Below, piece by piece: positions 36,982-45,631 of a stretch of 64,000 bases of DNA. A model generated the notes under the pieces. It saw only the letters and a program-made list of their open reading frames with translations. It did no database searches and was not told the DNA's origin. Location: assembly GCF_904846235.1 (NCBI RefSeq), contig NZ_CAJGZN010000009.1, forward strand, positions 78,918-142,917, in the 5' to 3' direction. Every line of letters starts with the position of its first letter. Position 1 is the first letter of the stretch. The DNA is from Psychrobacter immobilis. GTDB lineage: Bacteria > Pseudomonadota > Gammaproteobacteria > Pseudomonadales > Moraxellaceae. The translations under genes were made by a program, and so were the position numbers.

Positions 36982-37566
36982 CTAAAATAATGCTTTATCT
37001 TGGCGTTCAGATGGAGAAAAGGCAACAGCCACTTGACCAAATTCATACTCACCTGTCTCAAGATTGGCAGTCATACTAGAGGCTTCAAATCGATTCATGC
37101 CTTGTTCGATTTTCACAGGCGCGTCACTGTATACTTTGCCTGACTTCGTATTACCTTTTAGCGTACTACCAGTCACTTTTATCGGTTCGATATCAGGAGT
37201 ACTCTTATTACCTTCGCTCACCAGTGTAAATCCACCTGATAAACTAAGCTCCCCTGTCTGTTGACTGATGGCTGCACTGCCCGCTTGAATACGATAACGT
37301 TGCTCTGCAGATGGTTCCCAATTCATCGTAATGCCTGACATCTCATCCTGATTGGTCTCAGGATTATGCGTCAAAGACTCAGCGGTAAGTTCGTATTCGG
37401 TTTCGCCCTGATCATTCGTCTGTACGGCTTTAATATCGGTGGCTTCATAATCGACATCTGTCGTTTCAATATTGACTGGCGGCGTTACGTCGCCTTGCTG
37501 CTGAAAAAACCAACCCGCGATACCGGCAATAATTAAGGCTAATACAATTAAGACACGTGTATTCAC
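36982..37566 (-). CDS. lptC: LPS export protein LptC
   Basis: The bitopic inner-membrane protein that accepts LPS from LptBFG and hands it to LptA. It has an N-terminal membrane anchor (residues 4-20, VLIVLALIIAGIAGWFF) and a periplasmic beta-jellyroll (VDYEATDIKAVQTNDQGE, YELTAESLTHNPETNQ, PVKIEQGMNRFEASSM). The start overlaps the kdsC stop by 4 bases, indicating translational coupling. 194 residues, typical. Confidence 0.93.
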   Translation of the reverse strand: MNTRVLIVLALIIAGIAGWFFQQQGDVTPPVNIETTDVDYEATDIKAVQTNDQGETEYELTAESLTHNPETNQDEMSGITMNWEPSAEQRYRIQAGSAAISQQTGELSLSGGFTLVSEGNKSTPDIEPIKVTGSTLKGNTKSGKVYSDAPVKIEQGMNRFEASSMTANLETGEYEFGQVAVAFSPSERQDKALF

Positions 37567-38129
37567 GACTGTTTATCCTGAGTTTGTGCCTCATCAAGCG
37601 TGTAATGCGCGATAAAGTCTTGATAATGTCCATGACCTTTTAAGATAAGATCACATATCTCGCGCACTGCACCAGTACCGCCAGCACGAGTCGTTACCAT
37701 GTCACTGCGCTTGATGACTTCAGCATGCGCGTTAGGTACGGTTGCTGCAAATCCTACTGTTTGCATCGCCTTAATGTCTGGTAAATCATCACCCATATAG
37801 GCACAGTCGGCAGCAGTGATATTCAGGGCAGGATCTAGAGAAGACAGCAGCTCGTTTAGCGCAACAAGCTTATCATCACGGCCTTGCACCACATGGTTGA
37901 CGCCCATTTCTGTTGCGCGCTTGTTCACCATTGCACTACTACGGCCCGTAATGATAGCTGTCAAAATACCGTAGCGTGCTAACGACTTAACACCCACACC
38001 ATCCTGTACTGAGAACGCTTTGGTCTCAACACCGTTAGCATCATAGATAATTTGACCATTGGATAAAATTCCATCGACATCCATGACCAATAGTTTTACT
38101 TGTCCGGCTTTCTGTATCAAGTCCTGCAT
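37563..38129 (-). CDS. kdsC: 3-deoxy-D-manno-octulosonate 8-phosphate phosphatase KdsC
   Basis: An HAD-type phosphatase that releases Kdo from Kdo-8-phosphate for LPS inner-core synthesis. The nucleophile motif VMDVDGILSNG lies near the N-terminus, with IITGRSS (motif II) and YMGDDLPDIKAM (motif IV). At 188 residues without a cap domain it fits the tetrameric C0-type KdsC. It overlaps lptC by 4 bases and follows kdsD by 77 bases. Confidence 0.96.
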   Translation of the reverse strand: MQDLIQKAGQVKLLVMDVDGILSNGQIIYDANGVETKAFSVQDGVGVKSLARYGILTAIITGRSSAMVNKRATEMGVNHVVQGRDDKLVALNELLSSLDPALNITAADCAYMGDDLPDIKAMQTVGFAATVPNAHAEVIKRSDMVTTRAGGTGAVREICDLILKGHGHYQDFIAHYTLDEAQTQDKQS

Positions 38130-38206
38130 TATTTATCTCTTTTTAATATTTATTTTCGAAGCGTTATTCTATGTAGCTTAACTATTTCAACGGCAACTCA
38201 CAAACC

Positions 38207-39199
38207 TTATTTGACCCCAGCTTGCAGCAAATCATGCACGGTAATAATAGCTTCTAAACGATCTTCATCATCAATAATCAATAACTGGCTAATACCACTC
38301 TCATTCATAACACTCAGCGCATCTGACGCACGCATGGTTTTACTGATATGGCGTGGATTGCTGACCATTACTTCATGCATTGGCGTTTGTAGATCGATAC
38401 CTTTTTCTAACCTTCGGCGCAAGTCACCATCTGTGAACACACCGACGACCTTATTGTTATCATCAGTCACTACTGTCATACCCAAGCGACCAGCAGACAT
38501 GGTAAATAGAGCTTGTTGCAATGGGGCCTGCTGATGAATCAAAGGCAAGTCTTCTGACTTGGTATGCATCAAATCTTCGACACGCGTCAATAGCTGACGA
38601 CCTAGGGCACCAGCAGGATGCGATAATGCAAAATCTTCAGACGTGAAATTACGTGCATGTACTAAAGCAACTGCTAACGCATCTCCGAGCGCTAAAGTAG
38701 CAGTCGTACTGGAGGTAGGCGCTAGATTAAGTGGACAAGCCTCTTGTGATTGACCGAGCGTTAATACAATGTCAGCTGCTCGCGGTAGCATACCGCGCTT
38801 ATCACGACTGATACTGATGAGAGGAATATTTAGATGCTTAACAACTGGTAGTAGCATCTTGATTTCATCTGACTCACCTGAGTTTGAAATAGCAAGCAGC
38901 ACATCACCTTTTACAAGCATCCCCAAGTCGCCATGTCCCGCTTCACCAGGATGCATAAAAAAAGCAGGCGTACCCGTTGAAGCAAAAGTCGCTGCAATCT
39001 TGCGTCCAATTAGCCCTGACTTACCCATGCCCGTAACCACCACTCGACCCTTACAAGTCAGAATGATGTCACATGCTTGGGCAAATCTGTCGTCAATCTG
39101 CTCTGTTAGTAGTGCTAACGCAGATATCTCTGTGTTAATGGCCTCGATAGCAGTGGTAATAAATTGCTCATGGGTTAAGTTGTTTTTGGTATCACTCAT
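38207..39199 (-). CDS. kdsD: Arabinose-5-phosphate isomerase KdsD
   Basis: Converts ribulose 5-phosphate to arabinose 5-phosphate, the first step to Kdo. The N-terminal SIS domain (about 35-185) includes VTGMGKSGLIGRKIAATFAS, the HPGEAGHGDLGM motif and ISNSGESDEI. Two CBS domains follow (about 210-265 and 275-328). The length of 330 is usual. It leads the kdsD-kdsC-lptC-lptA-lptB block, which supplies Kdo and the LPS transport bridge together. Confidence 0.96.
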   Translation of the reverse strand: MSDTKNNLTHEQFITTAIEAINTEISALALLTEQIDDRFAQACDIILTCKGRVVVTGMGKSGLIGRKIAATFASTGTPAFFMHPGEAGHGDLGMLVKGDVLLAISNSGESDEIKMLLPVVKHLNIPLISISRDKRGMLPRAADIVLTLGQSQEACPLNLAPTSSTTATLALGDALAVALVHARNFTSEDFALSHPAGALGRQLLTRVEDLMHTKSEDLPLIHQQAPLQQALFTMSAGRLGMTVVTDDNNKVVGVFTDGDLRRRLEKGIDLQTPMHEVMVSNPRHISKTMRASDALSVMNESGISQLLIIDDEDRLEAIITVHDLLQAGVK

Positions 39200-39417
39200 G
39201 AATCCGCTCTATTTTTATAATGAATCAATACGCTATTTTACTACACTATGTTTCATATTAGTAATAGTCTACAAAATCTACACTAATATAGTGCTTCATA
39301 CTGAACAAAGAACTTGCTGCTGTCTATACAAAAAAAACCCACTATATCAGCAGGTTTTAAACAAATAAATCATGTCTTAATGTTTTTTCAGACAACGCGC
39401 TCGATTAATGCAGTGCT

Positions 39418-39945
39418 TTAGCTGTTGCTATCATTAGAACCATCGTTTGGCTTATCTTCGAAGCCTGTATTATCTGCTGTGGCATCAAAACCACGATCTT
39501 GACCGAAACCACCACGCTCAAACCCGCGCTCTTGACCTTGACCAAAGCTACCGCGTTCAAAGCCGCGATCCTGACCTTGGCTAAAACCACCACGATTAAA
39601 TCCACTGCGACTCGATGCAAATCCGCGCTCTTCAAAACCGCCAGCAGCAGGATTGCTACCACGTTCAAAGCCACCGCCTTGATATCCAGTCGGTGCTGCG
39701 CTCTGAGGCTGAGCACTTGTACCTGTCGTCGTACTACTACGCGGGTTACGCGCTGGCACGACTGTTGAGATGGCATGTTTATATACCATTTGGCTCACTG
39801 TGTTTTTTAAGAGAACGACATATTGATCAAATGATTCAATTTGGCCTTGTAATTTAATACCATTTACCAAAAAAATAGAGACAGGAATGCGGTCTTTGCG
39901 CAGCGAGTTCAAGAACGGATCTTGTAAAGTTTGTCCTTTTGACAT
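39418..39945 (-). CDS. hfq: RNA chaperone Hfq with long Gly/Arg/Phe-rich tail
   Basis: The Sm-like hexamer that pairs small RNAs with mRNAs. The Sm core (residues 1-68) is standard: [37 protein letters not shown] and [11 protein letters not shown] tail of about 105 residues follows, built of repeats such as [20 protein letters not shown] and ending in an acidic Asp/Asn-rich tip. E. coli Hfq has only about 35 tail residues; Moraxellaceae Hfq proteins are known for long Gly-rich tails. The DNA encoding the tail is itself repetitive. Confidence 0.95.
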   Translation of the reverse strand: MSKGQTLQDPFLNSLRKDRIPVSIFLVNGIKLQGQIESFDQYVVLLKNTVSQMVYKHAISTVVPARNPRSSTTTGTSAQPQSAAPTGYQGGGFERGSNPAAGGFEERGFASSRSGFNRGGFSQGQDRGFERGSFGQGQERGFERGGFGQDRGFDATADNTGFEDKPNDGSNDSNS

Positions 39946-40272
39946 GAAATCTCTCCTAAATATTATATAGTTATGTTTTGAGTGCCAATTATTTTAAGTG
40001 TTAATTTAATTATAATGGCTAAAAGGTAGATACAATAAGGTGTTTTCTTTATAAAACGTATCTAAATAAATATTCGTTGCTCTTAAGTGATTCCACTTTA
40101 TCGCGAATACGTTATTATTGTAAATAATTAAGTAACTGGTTGTTTCGTTAATACTTTTTGTCTACAAAAGTTCATAGGTCAGACATCGTAACGATGCTCA
40201 ATACACTGAGCCAAATTATAACAGCTATCTATGTCAATTTTTGAAACTAATTGTGTTAGCTATCATTGCACC
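39946..40272. other. Gap between miaA and hfq
   Basis: 327 AT-rich bases separate two genes that are usually almost adjacent. No gene was seen. It probably carries a separate hfq promoter on the minus strand. Confidence 0.4.
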
Positions 40273-41439
40273 TTAAGACAAGTACTCCCGTGCTTCGACC
40301 ATGGTTTCAAACGTTTGTAATATCATACGACTGCTAGCATCAGCCCCGCTCTCAGATTCTGCTATCCCACTTGATGATGCACTGGGCAGTTGCATTACCT
40401 TTCTCAGCCACGTGTACTGACGTTTTGCTAGCTGTCTTGTAGCATATAATGCCTTATTTTGCATTTCCTGACAAGCAAGCGCCTCGGTCTCTTGGTTAGC
40501 CATGTTTGGTTGAGCAACTGACTGAGCAACATTATCTGAGATTTCTTTTTTTCCATTGACAGCTGGATGCTTTCTAAAAGCTTCATAAAATTGAGCTTTA
40601 TCAAGATGAATCTCATCAAATATCGGATGATCAATATGCACCAAGTATTCTAGTACTTGCCTGTAACCCACACAGCGCATCGAAGGCATATTAGGCGTGA
40701 GCGGATACTTTTTTAGTAAGTCTATGACTTCAGCCACTAGCCCTTCATTCCACATGATATCTAGACGTTGTTCGATACGATTATGTAGCCATGAACGATC
40801 TGGCATTACCGATAGCGCGTGCCACTGCTGCTCTGGATTGTGGGCTAGGGCTTGCTTTGGCTTACGCTGCCAGTCGCTTATTGGAATATTTGTTTGTAGG
40901 TAGACCTCAATTGCTCGCGTGATACGCTGAGTATCAGTAGCATTCAAACGCTCATGACTTATAGGGTCTATACTCCCCAAATAATCATATAGAGCGCTAA
41001 TACCTTCCTCTTGACGCCACTGCTCTACGCGCGCCCGTACGCTGTCATCGCTATCGGGCACAGGAGACAACCCATCGAGTAGCGCCATGTAATACATCAT
41101 GGTGCCGCCTACTAATAATGGTATCTTGCCATTTCTATGACATTCGTCAATAAGACGGGCAACGTCACTGACAAACTCAGCCACACTATAGCTTTGCATA
41201 GGATCAACGATATCGACCAAATGATGTGGATAACGCGCCAACTCAGCCGCTGTTGGCTTGGCTGTGCCAATATTCATATCACGATATATCAGTGCTGAGT
41301 CCACTGAGATTAATTCAAAACGACCTGTATCGTATAGCTCGTACGCTAGTGACGTCTTGCCGCTAGCAGTTGGTGCCATAAGACAAACCACGCTGTTATC
41401 CGTCAGTTTGTGAGGTAGGCTATCAGACGAATGTTGCAT
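40273..41439 (-). CDS. miaA: tRNA dimethylallyltransferase MiaA
   Basis: Transfers a dimethylallyl group to A37 of tRNAs reading UNN codons. Walker A-like APTASGKTSLA, DSALIYRDMNIGTAKP and the GGTMMYYMALLDGL loop are clear. An ATG at 41454 is also in frame, but AAAGG inside that leader is well placed as ribosome-binding site for the ATG at 41439, so the shorter 388-residue form is chosen. It exceeds the usual 310-320 because of a Gln/Asn/Ala-rich insertion (about 262-300, with QSVAQPNMANQETEA) and a Ser-rich stretch near the C-terminus. Confidence 0.93.
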   Translation of the reverse strand: MQHSSDSLPHKLTDNSVVCLMAPTASGKTSLAYELYDTGRFELISVDSALIYRDMNIGTAKPTAAELARYPHHLVDIVDPMQSYSVAEFVSDVARLIDECHRNGKIPLLVGGTMMYYMALLDGLSPVPDSDDSVRARVEQWRQEEGISALYDYLGSIDPISHERLNATDTQRITRAIEVYLQTNIPISDWQRKPKQALAHNPEQQWHALSVMPDRSWLHNRIEQRLDIMWNEGLVAEVIDLLKKYPLTPNMPSMRCVGYRQVLEYLVHIDHPIFDEIHLDKAQFYEAFRKHPAVNGKKEISDNVAQSVAQPNMANQETEALACQEMQNKALYATRQLAKRQYTWLRKVMQLPSASSSGIAESESGADASSRMILQTFETMVEAREYLS

Positions 41440-41521
41440 AAAGTGGCCTTTCATAATATATGGATAACTCAGATATCAATTGGTTTAATTGCTTTAAGAT
41501 GTTGTAATTATTTTCAGATAT

Positions 41522-43306
41522 TCAGGATAGCATTAGCTTTACTAAGCGATGGCTATCTATCGTCTTGATAGCATTGTTCATCATTATTTCAGTAAGATCA
41601 TTCACGAAAACCATTGAATCTTGCACAGACATTTGCGTATTGACACTAATAAGTTGCTGATTAATCTCAGTAGCACTGCTTGGCAATCTATCTTTTTTGA
41701 ATACTTGATGACTAGAGGTAAGTGATTCGAACAACTGGCTTACTTTAAACTGCCAGTCTTTAGCACTTATCAGTGCACACTGCCCTTGGTGATAAAATAA
41801 TAACCAAGGTAGCTTTTTATCATCTGTGTTTAAGTCCATGTCAACAGCTTCTACATCGTTAATGATATCTAAGCAAATTGGTAAAGATGCAGAGGTAGTT
41901 GCTTCATCAGAATAATATGAAGTGCTGTTGTTACTATTGTTACTTTGGTCTGATCGCTCATTGATATAAGATTGCACTGACTCTTGCAATGAAGGATTAT
42001 TTGAAGATGATCGGTTTGCAGTAGTCTGATAAGACTGCTTATTAGACTCTACTTGATTATACTGCCTTGGGTTATTGATAGGCTGAATACTCGAGATGGG
42101 CATTTCAGACGAACGACCTTTAGAAGCATTATTACTTGCTCGTTCCGCAGATTTGTATTGGCTATCAGTTTCGGTCGTCGCTACGGACGCAGATGCAGAA
42201 TCAATTCCAAGCCCAAACTTAGCTACATCGATCGTTTTCAACTGCGCACGAACTGTATGGCCTAAGTGCGCCATAATATTATTCAACGGACTGATTTTGA
42301 TACGTTGTTTAGATGGATGCACATTGATATTTAACCATTGAGTTGGTAAATCAAAATACAGTGCATACCCCATACCTGCTAGCTGCGCACCTTGTGCCAG
42401 TTGACGTATCTGATTGCTAATCAATGCTTCTTTTACTAGTCTGCCATTTACATAAATCAGCTTTGGTAAGTCAGATTTATCATGATATAGCGGCCATAAC
42501 CAACCACTAATCGCTGCCTGATTAACATTGCTATCATCGTACGCTACAGACGACTGTACCAGACTCGATAAATCTATCGATATTGCTAATGCATTATCTG
42601 TCAATGCCATACCAGTCGCTTGTTCCAACCGCGGTAGTGGCAAACGACTGTCATTGTTACCACTAATACTCGTAGCACTTGCAGATAATGATAGACGTTG
42701 CTTATTGTCATGAAAAAGTGTCAAAGCAACATCGGCACGCGCCAGTGCGACTTCTCGGACAATCGTTTCGATATGACCAAATTCAGTAGCAATAGATTTT
42801 AGGTTGCCACGGCGGGCAGGCACATTGAAATATAAGTCTTTGACTATGATTGTTGTGCCGCGGTTATGGACAACTGGTAACAGTTTTGGTGTATCATCTA
42901 ATACGCCAGCGACCTGTAATTGACGGCCAATGCCGCTCTCATCATGACTACTGGTTAAGGTCAAACGTGAGACAGCAGCCATCGCCGCTAACGCTTCACC
43001 ACGAAAACCCAACGTCGTAATACCATGCAAGTTAGCAACATCGGCAACCTTACTGGTCGCATGACGAGTGATGGCCATGACCATATCATCAGGATGAATG
43101 CCCACCCCATTATCTACTACCTCAATCAGGCCCATACCGCCTTGAGTGATGCGCACCTCAATACTAGTCGCACCAGCATCGATGGCATTTTCCAGCAACT
43201 CCTTGACCACCGCTGCTGGACGGGTCACCACCTCACCTGCTGCTAATTGATTGATTAGCAACGGCGATAGTTTTTTAATACGGGTATTAGGATGATTATC
43301 TGGCAT
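41522..43306 (-). CDS. mutL: DNA mismatch repair protein MutL
   Basis: A GHKL ATPase that links MutS mismatch recognition to downstream nicking and unwinding. The ATPase motifs are intact: KELLENAIDAGAT, VDNGVGI, TLGFRGEALAAMAAVS and the NVHPSKQRIK segment (about residues 1-335). A Ser/Asn/Gln-rich linker (about 365-465) joins a short C-terminal dimerisation domain. No DQHAxxExxxxE endonuclease motif is present, as expected where MutH or another nuclease cuts. The adjoining tsaE lies 54 bases upstream. Confidence 0.95.
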   Translation of the reverse strand: MPDNHPNTRIKKLSPLLINQLAAGEVVTRPAAVVKELLENAIDAGATSIEVRITQGGMGLIEVVDNGVGIHPDDMVMAITRHATSKVADVANLHGITTLGFRGEALAAMAAVSRLTLTSSHDESGIGRQLQVAGVLDDTPKLLPVVHNRGTTIIVKDLYFNVPARRGNLKSIATEFGHIETIVREVALARADVALTLFHDNKQRLSLSASATSISGNNDSRLPLPRLEQATGMALTDNALAISIDLSSLVQSSVAYDDSNVNQAAISGWLWPLYHDKSDLPKLIYVNGRLVKEALISNQIRQLAQGAQLAGMGYALYFDLPTQWLNINVHPSKQRIKISPLNNIMAHLGHTVRAQLKTIDVAKFGLGIDSASASVATTETDSQYKSAERASNNASKGRSSEMPISSIQPINNPRQYNQVESNKQSYQTTANRSSSNNPSLQESVQSYINERSDQSNNSNNSTSYYSDEATTSASLPICLDIINDVEAVDMDLNTDDKKLPWLLFYHQGQCALISAKDWQFKVSQLFESLTSSHQVFKKDRLPSSATEINQQLISVNTQMSVQDSMVFVNDLTEIMMNNAIKTIDSHRLVKLMLS

Positions 43307-43359
43307 TTATAGATGTCATATTTTTGGAAAGTAGCGATTGGTGTAATTTAGATATTCAT

Positions 43360-43890
43360 TTAGATGATAAGTTGCGATAGTTCCAAGCCCTGCGCTTGAC
43401 CTGCCTTTGACACTCTCAACTGCACTTGGCGTGCTTCAGTGTCGTTATCATCGCTTACATTTTGAATCATATCGATGAATAAAGTGGGCGGTGGAAGATA
43501 GCTATCAGCGCGGCTAGCCCATTCGATAATAATTAATGCTTCAGGCTCATCAAGATACTCATCAAACCCAATAAAAGACAGCTCTTCTGGATCTTGCAGA
43601 CGATATAAATCTGCATGATAAACCGGCTTGATCGAACCATCCTTTCGCTGAATACTGTAGGGCTCAACCAAGGTATAGGTTGGGCTTTTCACCGCACCTG
43701 TATGACCAAGCGCTTGTAACCAATAACGCGTTAGTGTCGTTTTACCAGCGCCCAAGTCACCTGCCAGCCACACGCTACCTGTCAGTGACAAGGTCGCTAA
43801 TTGCTCAGCCAATGCTTGAGTATCTTGCTCAGAATTGAGTATCAGAGTCTTTAAGTATTTGCTATTTTCTATAGATTGAGTATCACACAT
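43360..43890 (-). CDS. tsaE: tRNA threonylcarbamoyladenosine biosynthesis ATPase TsaE
   Basis: The P-loop ATPase that drives the TsaB-TsaD-TsaE complex making t6A37 in ANN-reading tRNAs. Walker A is LAGDLGAGKTTLTR; further motifs are SPTYTLVEPY, YHADLYRL and IIEWASRAD. The 176 residues are normal. Its start codon overlaps the end of the QueD-like gene by one base, so the two are probably translated together. In E. coli amiB follows tsaE; here mutL follows directly. Confidence 0.95.
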   Translation of the reverse strand: MCDTQSIENSKYLKTLILNSEQDTQALAEQLATLSLTGSVWLAGDLGAGKTTLTRYWLQALGHTGAVKSPTYTLVEPYSIQRKDGSIKPVYHADLYRLQDPEELSFIGFDEYLDEPEALIIIEWASRADSYLPPPTLFIDMIQNVSDDNDTEARQVQLRVSKAGQAQGLELSQLII

Positions 43891-44510
43891 CAGACTGAAC
43901 CTGCTTGTACTTGCTCTGTCTGAACCTGCATGGTCACGGTTGGATTGGTAAAGCTTTCACCACGAATCAGCTTGGCATATAGCTCAGAGTCAGTCCACTC
44001 AGCACGAACCTGCTCACTGAATTCAAAGTCCTCTAAAACTAGCTTACCCATTTGATCGTTTGCAACATCATCAGCAAAACACTGCGCATACCCTGTCGCC
44101 GTCTCGTGAGCAATTACTGAGTACACGCTGACATCTGCTTCACCATTTTGCATTTGTGTCTGACGTAGTATTTCTTGTGCCCAAAAAAATATCACTCGTG
44201 AAAACTGCTCTGCCGATGGTGAAACTGACAAGCTTATCCAACGTGCGCTAAATTTCTTACACGCTGCGACATACTCAGGATCATCTTTGTTCCAAAAACA
44301 AATGGCATGATCAAAGCTATCGATAATGTCTTTGATTGAAGATTTTAGCAGACCAAAGTCATAAACCATTTGCCCATGGTCTAAACGAGTGGCCTCAAGG
44401 ATCAGCTCAATCTGATAGCTGTGGCCATGAATCGAGTGCTTACAACGCTCAGAACTACAGTTACGAACGATGTGAGCATTTTCAAATTTGAACAGTTTAC
44501 GAATACGCAT
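43890..44510 (-). CDS. 6-pyruvoyl-tetrahydropterin synthase / QueD-family protein, extended
   Basis: The N-terminal part shows the PTPS/QueD pattern: FKFENAHIVRNC, RCKHSIHGHSYQIELIL (His-x-His zinc ligands) and DFGLLKSSIKDIIDSFDHA. A C-terminal AHETATGYAQC follows. QueD makes 6-carboxytetrahydropterin for queuosine. At 206 residues it is much longer than typical QueD (about 120-140): an insertion around 80-120 and a C-terminal extension of about 45 residues are unexplained. It leads the tsaE-mutL-miaA series and may contribute to a tRNA-modification cluster (inference). Confidence 0.85.
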   Translation of the reverse strand: MRIRKLFKFENAHIVRNCSSERCKHSIHGHSYQIELILEATRLDHGQMVYDFGLLKSSIKDIIDSFDHAICFWNKDDPEYVAACKKFSARWISLSVSPSAEQFSRVIFFWAQEILRQTQMQNGEADVSVYSVIAHETATGYAQCFADDVANDQMGKLVLEDFEFSEQVRAEWTDSELYAKLIRGESFTNPTVTMQVQTEQVQAGSV

Positions 44511-44858
44511 AATAATTTGACCAAAACAGTAAGCACTATGGTGCTAAATGTTAATAAATAAGAGTTTGCCGCGTTTATGAATCGGTTTATGGTTCATTAT
44601 AGCAAATCGCCATGTATCCGTAAGTAAGCACTTATTAATACAATGATTGATTGAACGAATCAATTGGTAAACTAGAACTAACCGTAAACATAAAGAATTT
44701 GAATGATACTTAAATCGTAGACGAATTGTGCGAGCGCTATCTATTACTAAAGCTTAAGCCTATACTCTATTCAGTAAACAGCTATGTTAGCTGTATTCAC
44801 ACTGTCTTGAATTCGCTTAACTTGGCGTAATGAGTAGTGTGCTGTAAAAAAGGAAACG
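44511..44858. other. Divergent intergenic region before the Lys-rich small gene
   Basis: 348 AT-rich bases carry the candidate promoter of the QueD-tsaE-mutL genes and should hold the plus-strand promoter of the small gene. No other coding sequence seen. Confidence 0.4.
44594..44604 (-). promoter_or_regulatory. Candidate extended -10 promoter for the QueD-tsaE-mutL operon
   Basis: On the minus strand TGCTATAAT, an extended -10 element, lies about 85 bases before the QueD-like start; no strong -35 box is seen. Confidence 0.4.
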
Positions 44859-44984
44859 ATGATGAGCAAAGGTCAAGATAGTAAGAAAAATGTTAAGAAA
44901 AAGCCCCTTTTGACTGCTAAAGAGAAGAAAGCTGCCAAACAAGCCAAGAAAGACGACAATGGTAGTATTTTAGGCAAACATTAA
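44859..44984 (+). CDS. Small Lys-rich basic protein, 41 residues
   Basis: Tandem ATG codons at 44859 and 44862 follow an AGGAAA ribosome-binding site and open a frame of about 41 codons ending TAA at 44982-44984. The product (MSKGQDSKKNVKKKPLLT..., ending GSILGKH) is extremely basic with alternating Lys and Ala. It resembles small Lys-rich proteins often annotated as hypothetical in gammaproteobacteria (recollection, not searched). The good ribosome-binding site and strongly biased composition argue for a real gene, perhaps nucleic-acid binding. Confidence 0.6.
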   Translation: MMSKGQDSKKNVKKKPLLTAKEKKAAKQAKKDDNGSILGKH

Positions 44985-45091
44985 TAATAAATACATTAAT
45001 ATGCCAATCTGACCTAACCGTTTGATCGGTATTTTTTGATTCGTCCTTGGCTTTTAGCTAAGCACTGTCTTTAATTAAGCTTAGGTTTTTA

Positions 45092-45424
45092 TTAAGCTCC
45101 GCGCGGCGCAAACATAATAATCGCCATTCCTAATAGCGCAACTATCGAACCCACTATGTCCCACATGGTTGGTCGTATACCATTGACCGTCCACAACCAT
45201 AAAATCGCCATGCATATATAAACACCACCATATGCAGCATAGACCCTGCCCGCAGCAGTTGGGTGTAATGACAGCAGCCAAACAAACGCGACCAAACTCA
45301 GCCCACCAGGTATCAGTAGCCAGATTGACTTGCCTTCTCGCAGCCAAAGATAAGGCAGATAACATCCTGCAATTTCAGCCAATGCAGTAAGCGCAAATAG
45401 CCCAACCGTCTTTAATTCTGTCAA
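45092..45424 (-). CDS. ynfA: YnfA/UPF0060-family membrane protein
   Basis: A 110-residue inner-membrane protein with four spans, related in fold to small multidrug resistance transporters. Family motifs seen are [38 protein letters not shown] and a C-terminal [20 protein letters not shown]. YnfA proteins have been linked to efflux of small cations or biocides in some enterobacteria; the substrate here is unknown. The gene is isolated, between a small Lys-rich gene and htpX. Confidence 0.93.
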   Translation of the reverse strand: MTELKTVGLFALTALAEIAGCYLPYLWLREGKSIWLLIPGGLSLVAFVWLLSLHPTAAGRVYAAYGGVYICMAILWLWTVNGIRPTMWDIVGSIVALLGMAIIMFAPRGA

Positions 45425-45631
45425 AAATCACTACTCCTCGACCGTAATAAACCCAGTCAGATATGGTACAGCATTCCCCAAAATAATCACCCTATCTCTG
45501 TCACCACTTATAAAAAGCTATTTTTTCTAACATTACAGTCAAAATCACAGTAAAATCTATCATAACAAACAAACCTCTTAGATAACTATCTATCGAGGCC
45601 ATACCGACATTGTAAATAGGAAGTTAGCATC

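Noticed and set aside
39470..39620. Possible CRISPR or tandem repeat array
   Set aside because: The repeats are in-frame coding repeats of the Hfq tail with no spacers of regular length; no cas genes are present.
39405..39857. Open frames on both strands across the hfq tail
   Set aside because: They arise from the repetitive Gly/Arg/Phe codons of Hfq, and none shows domain features.
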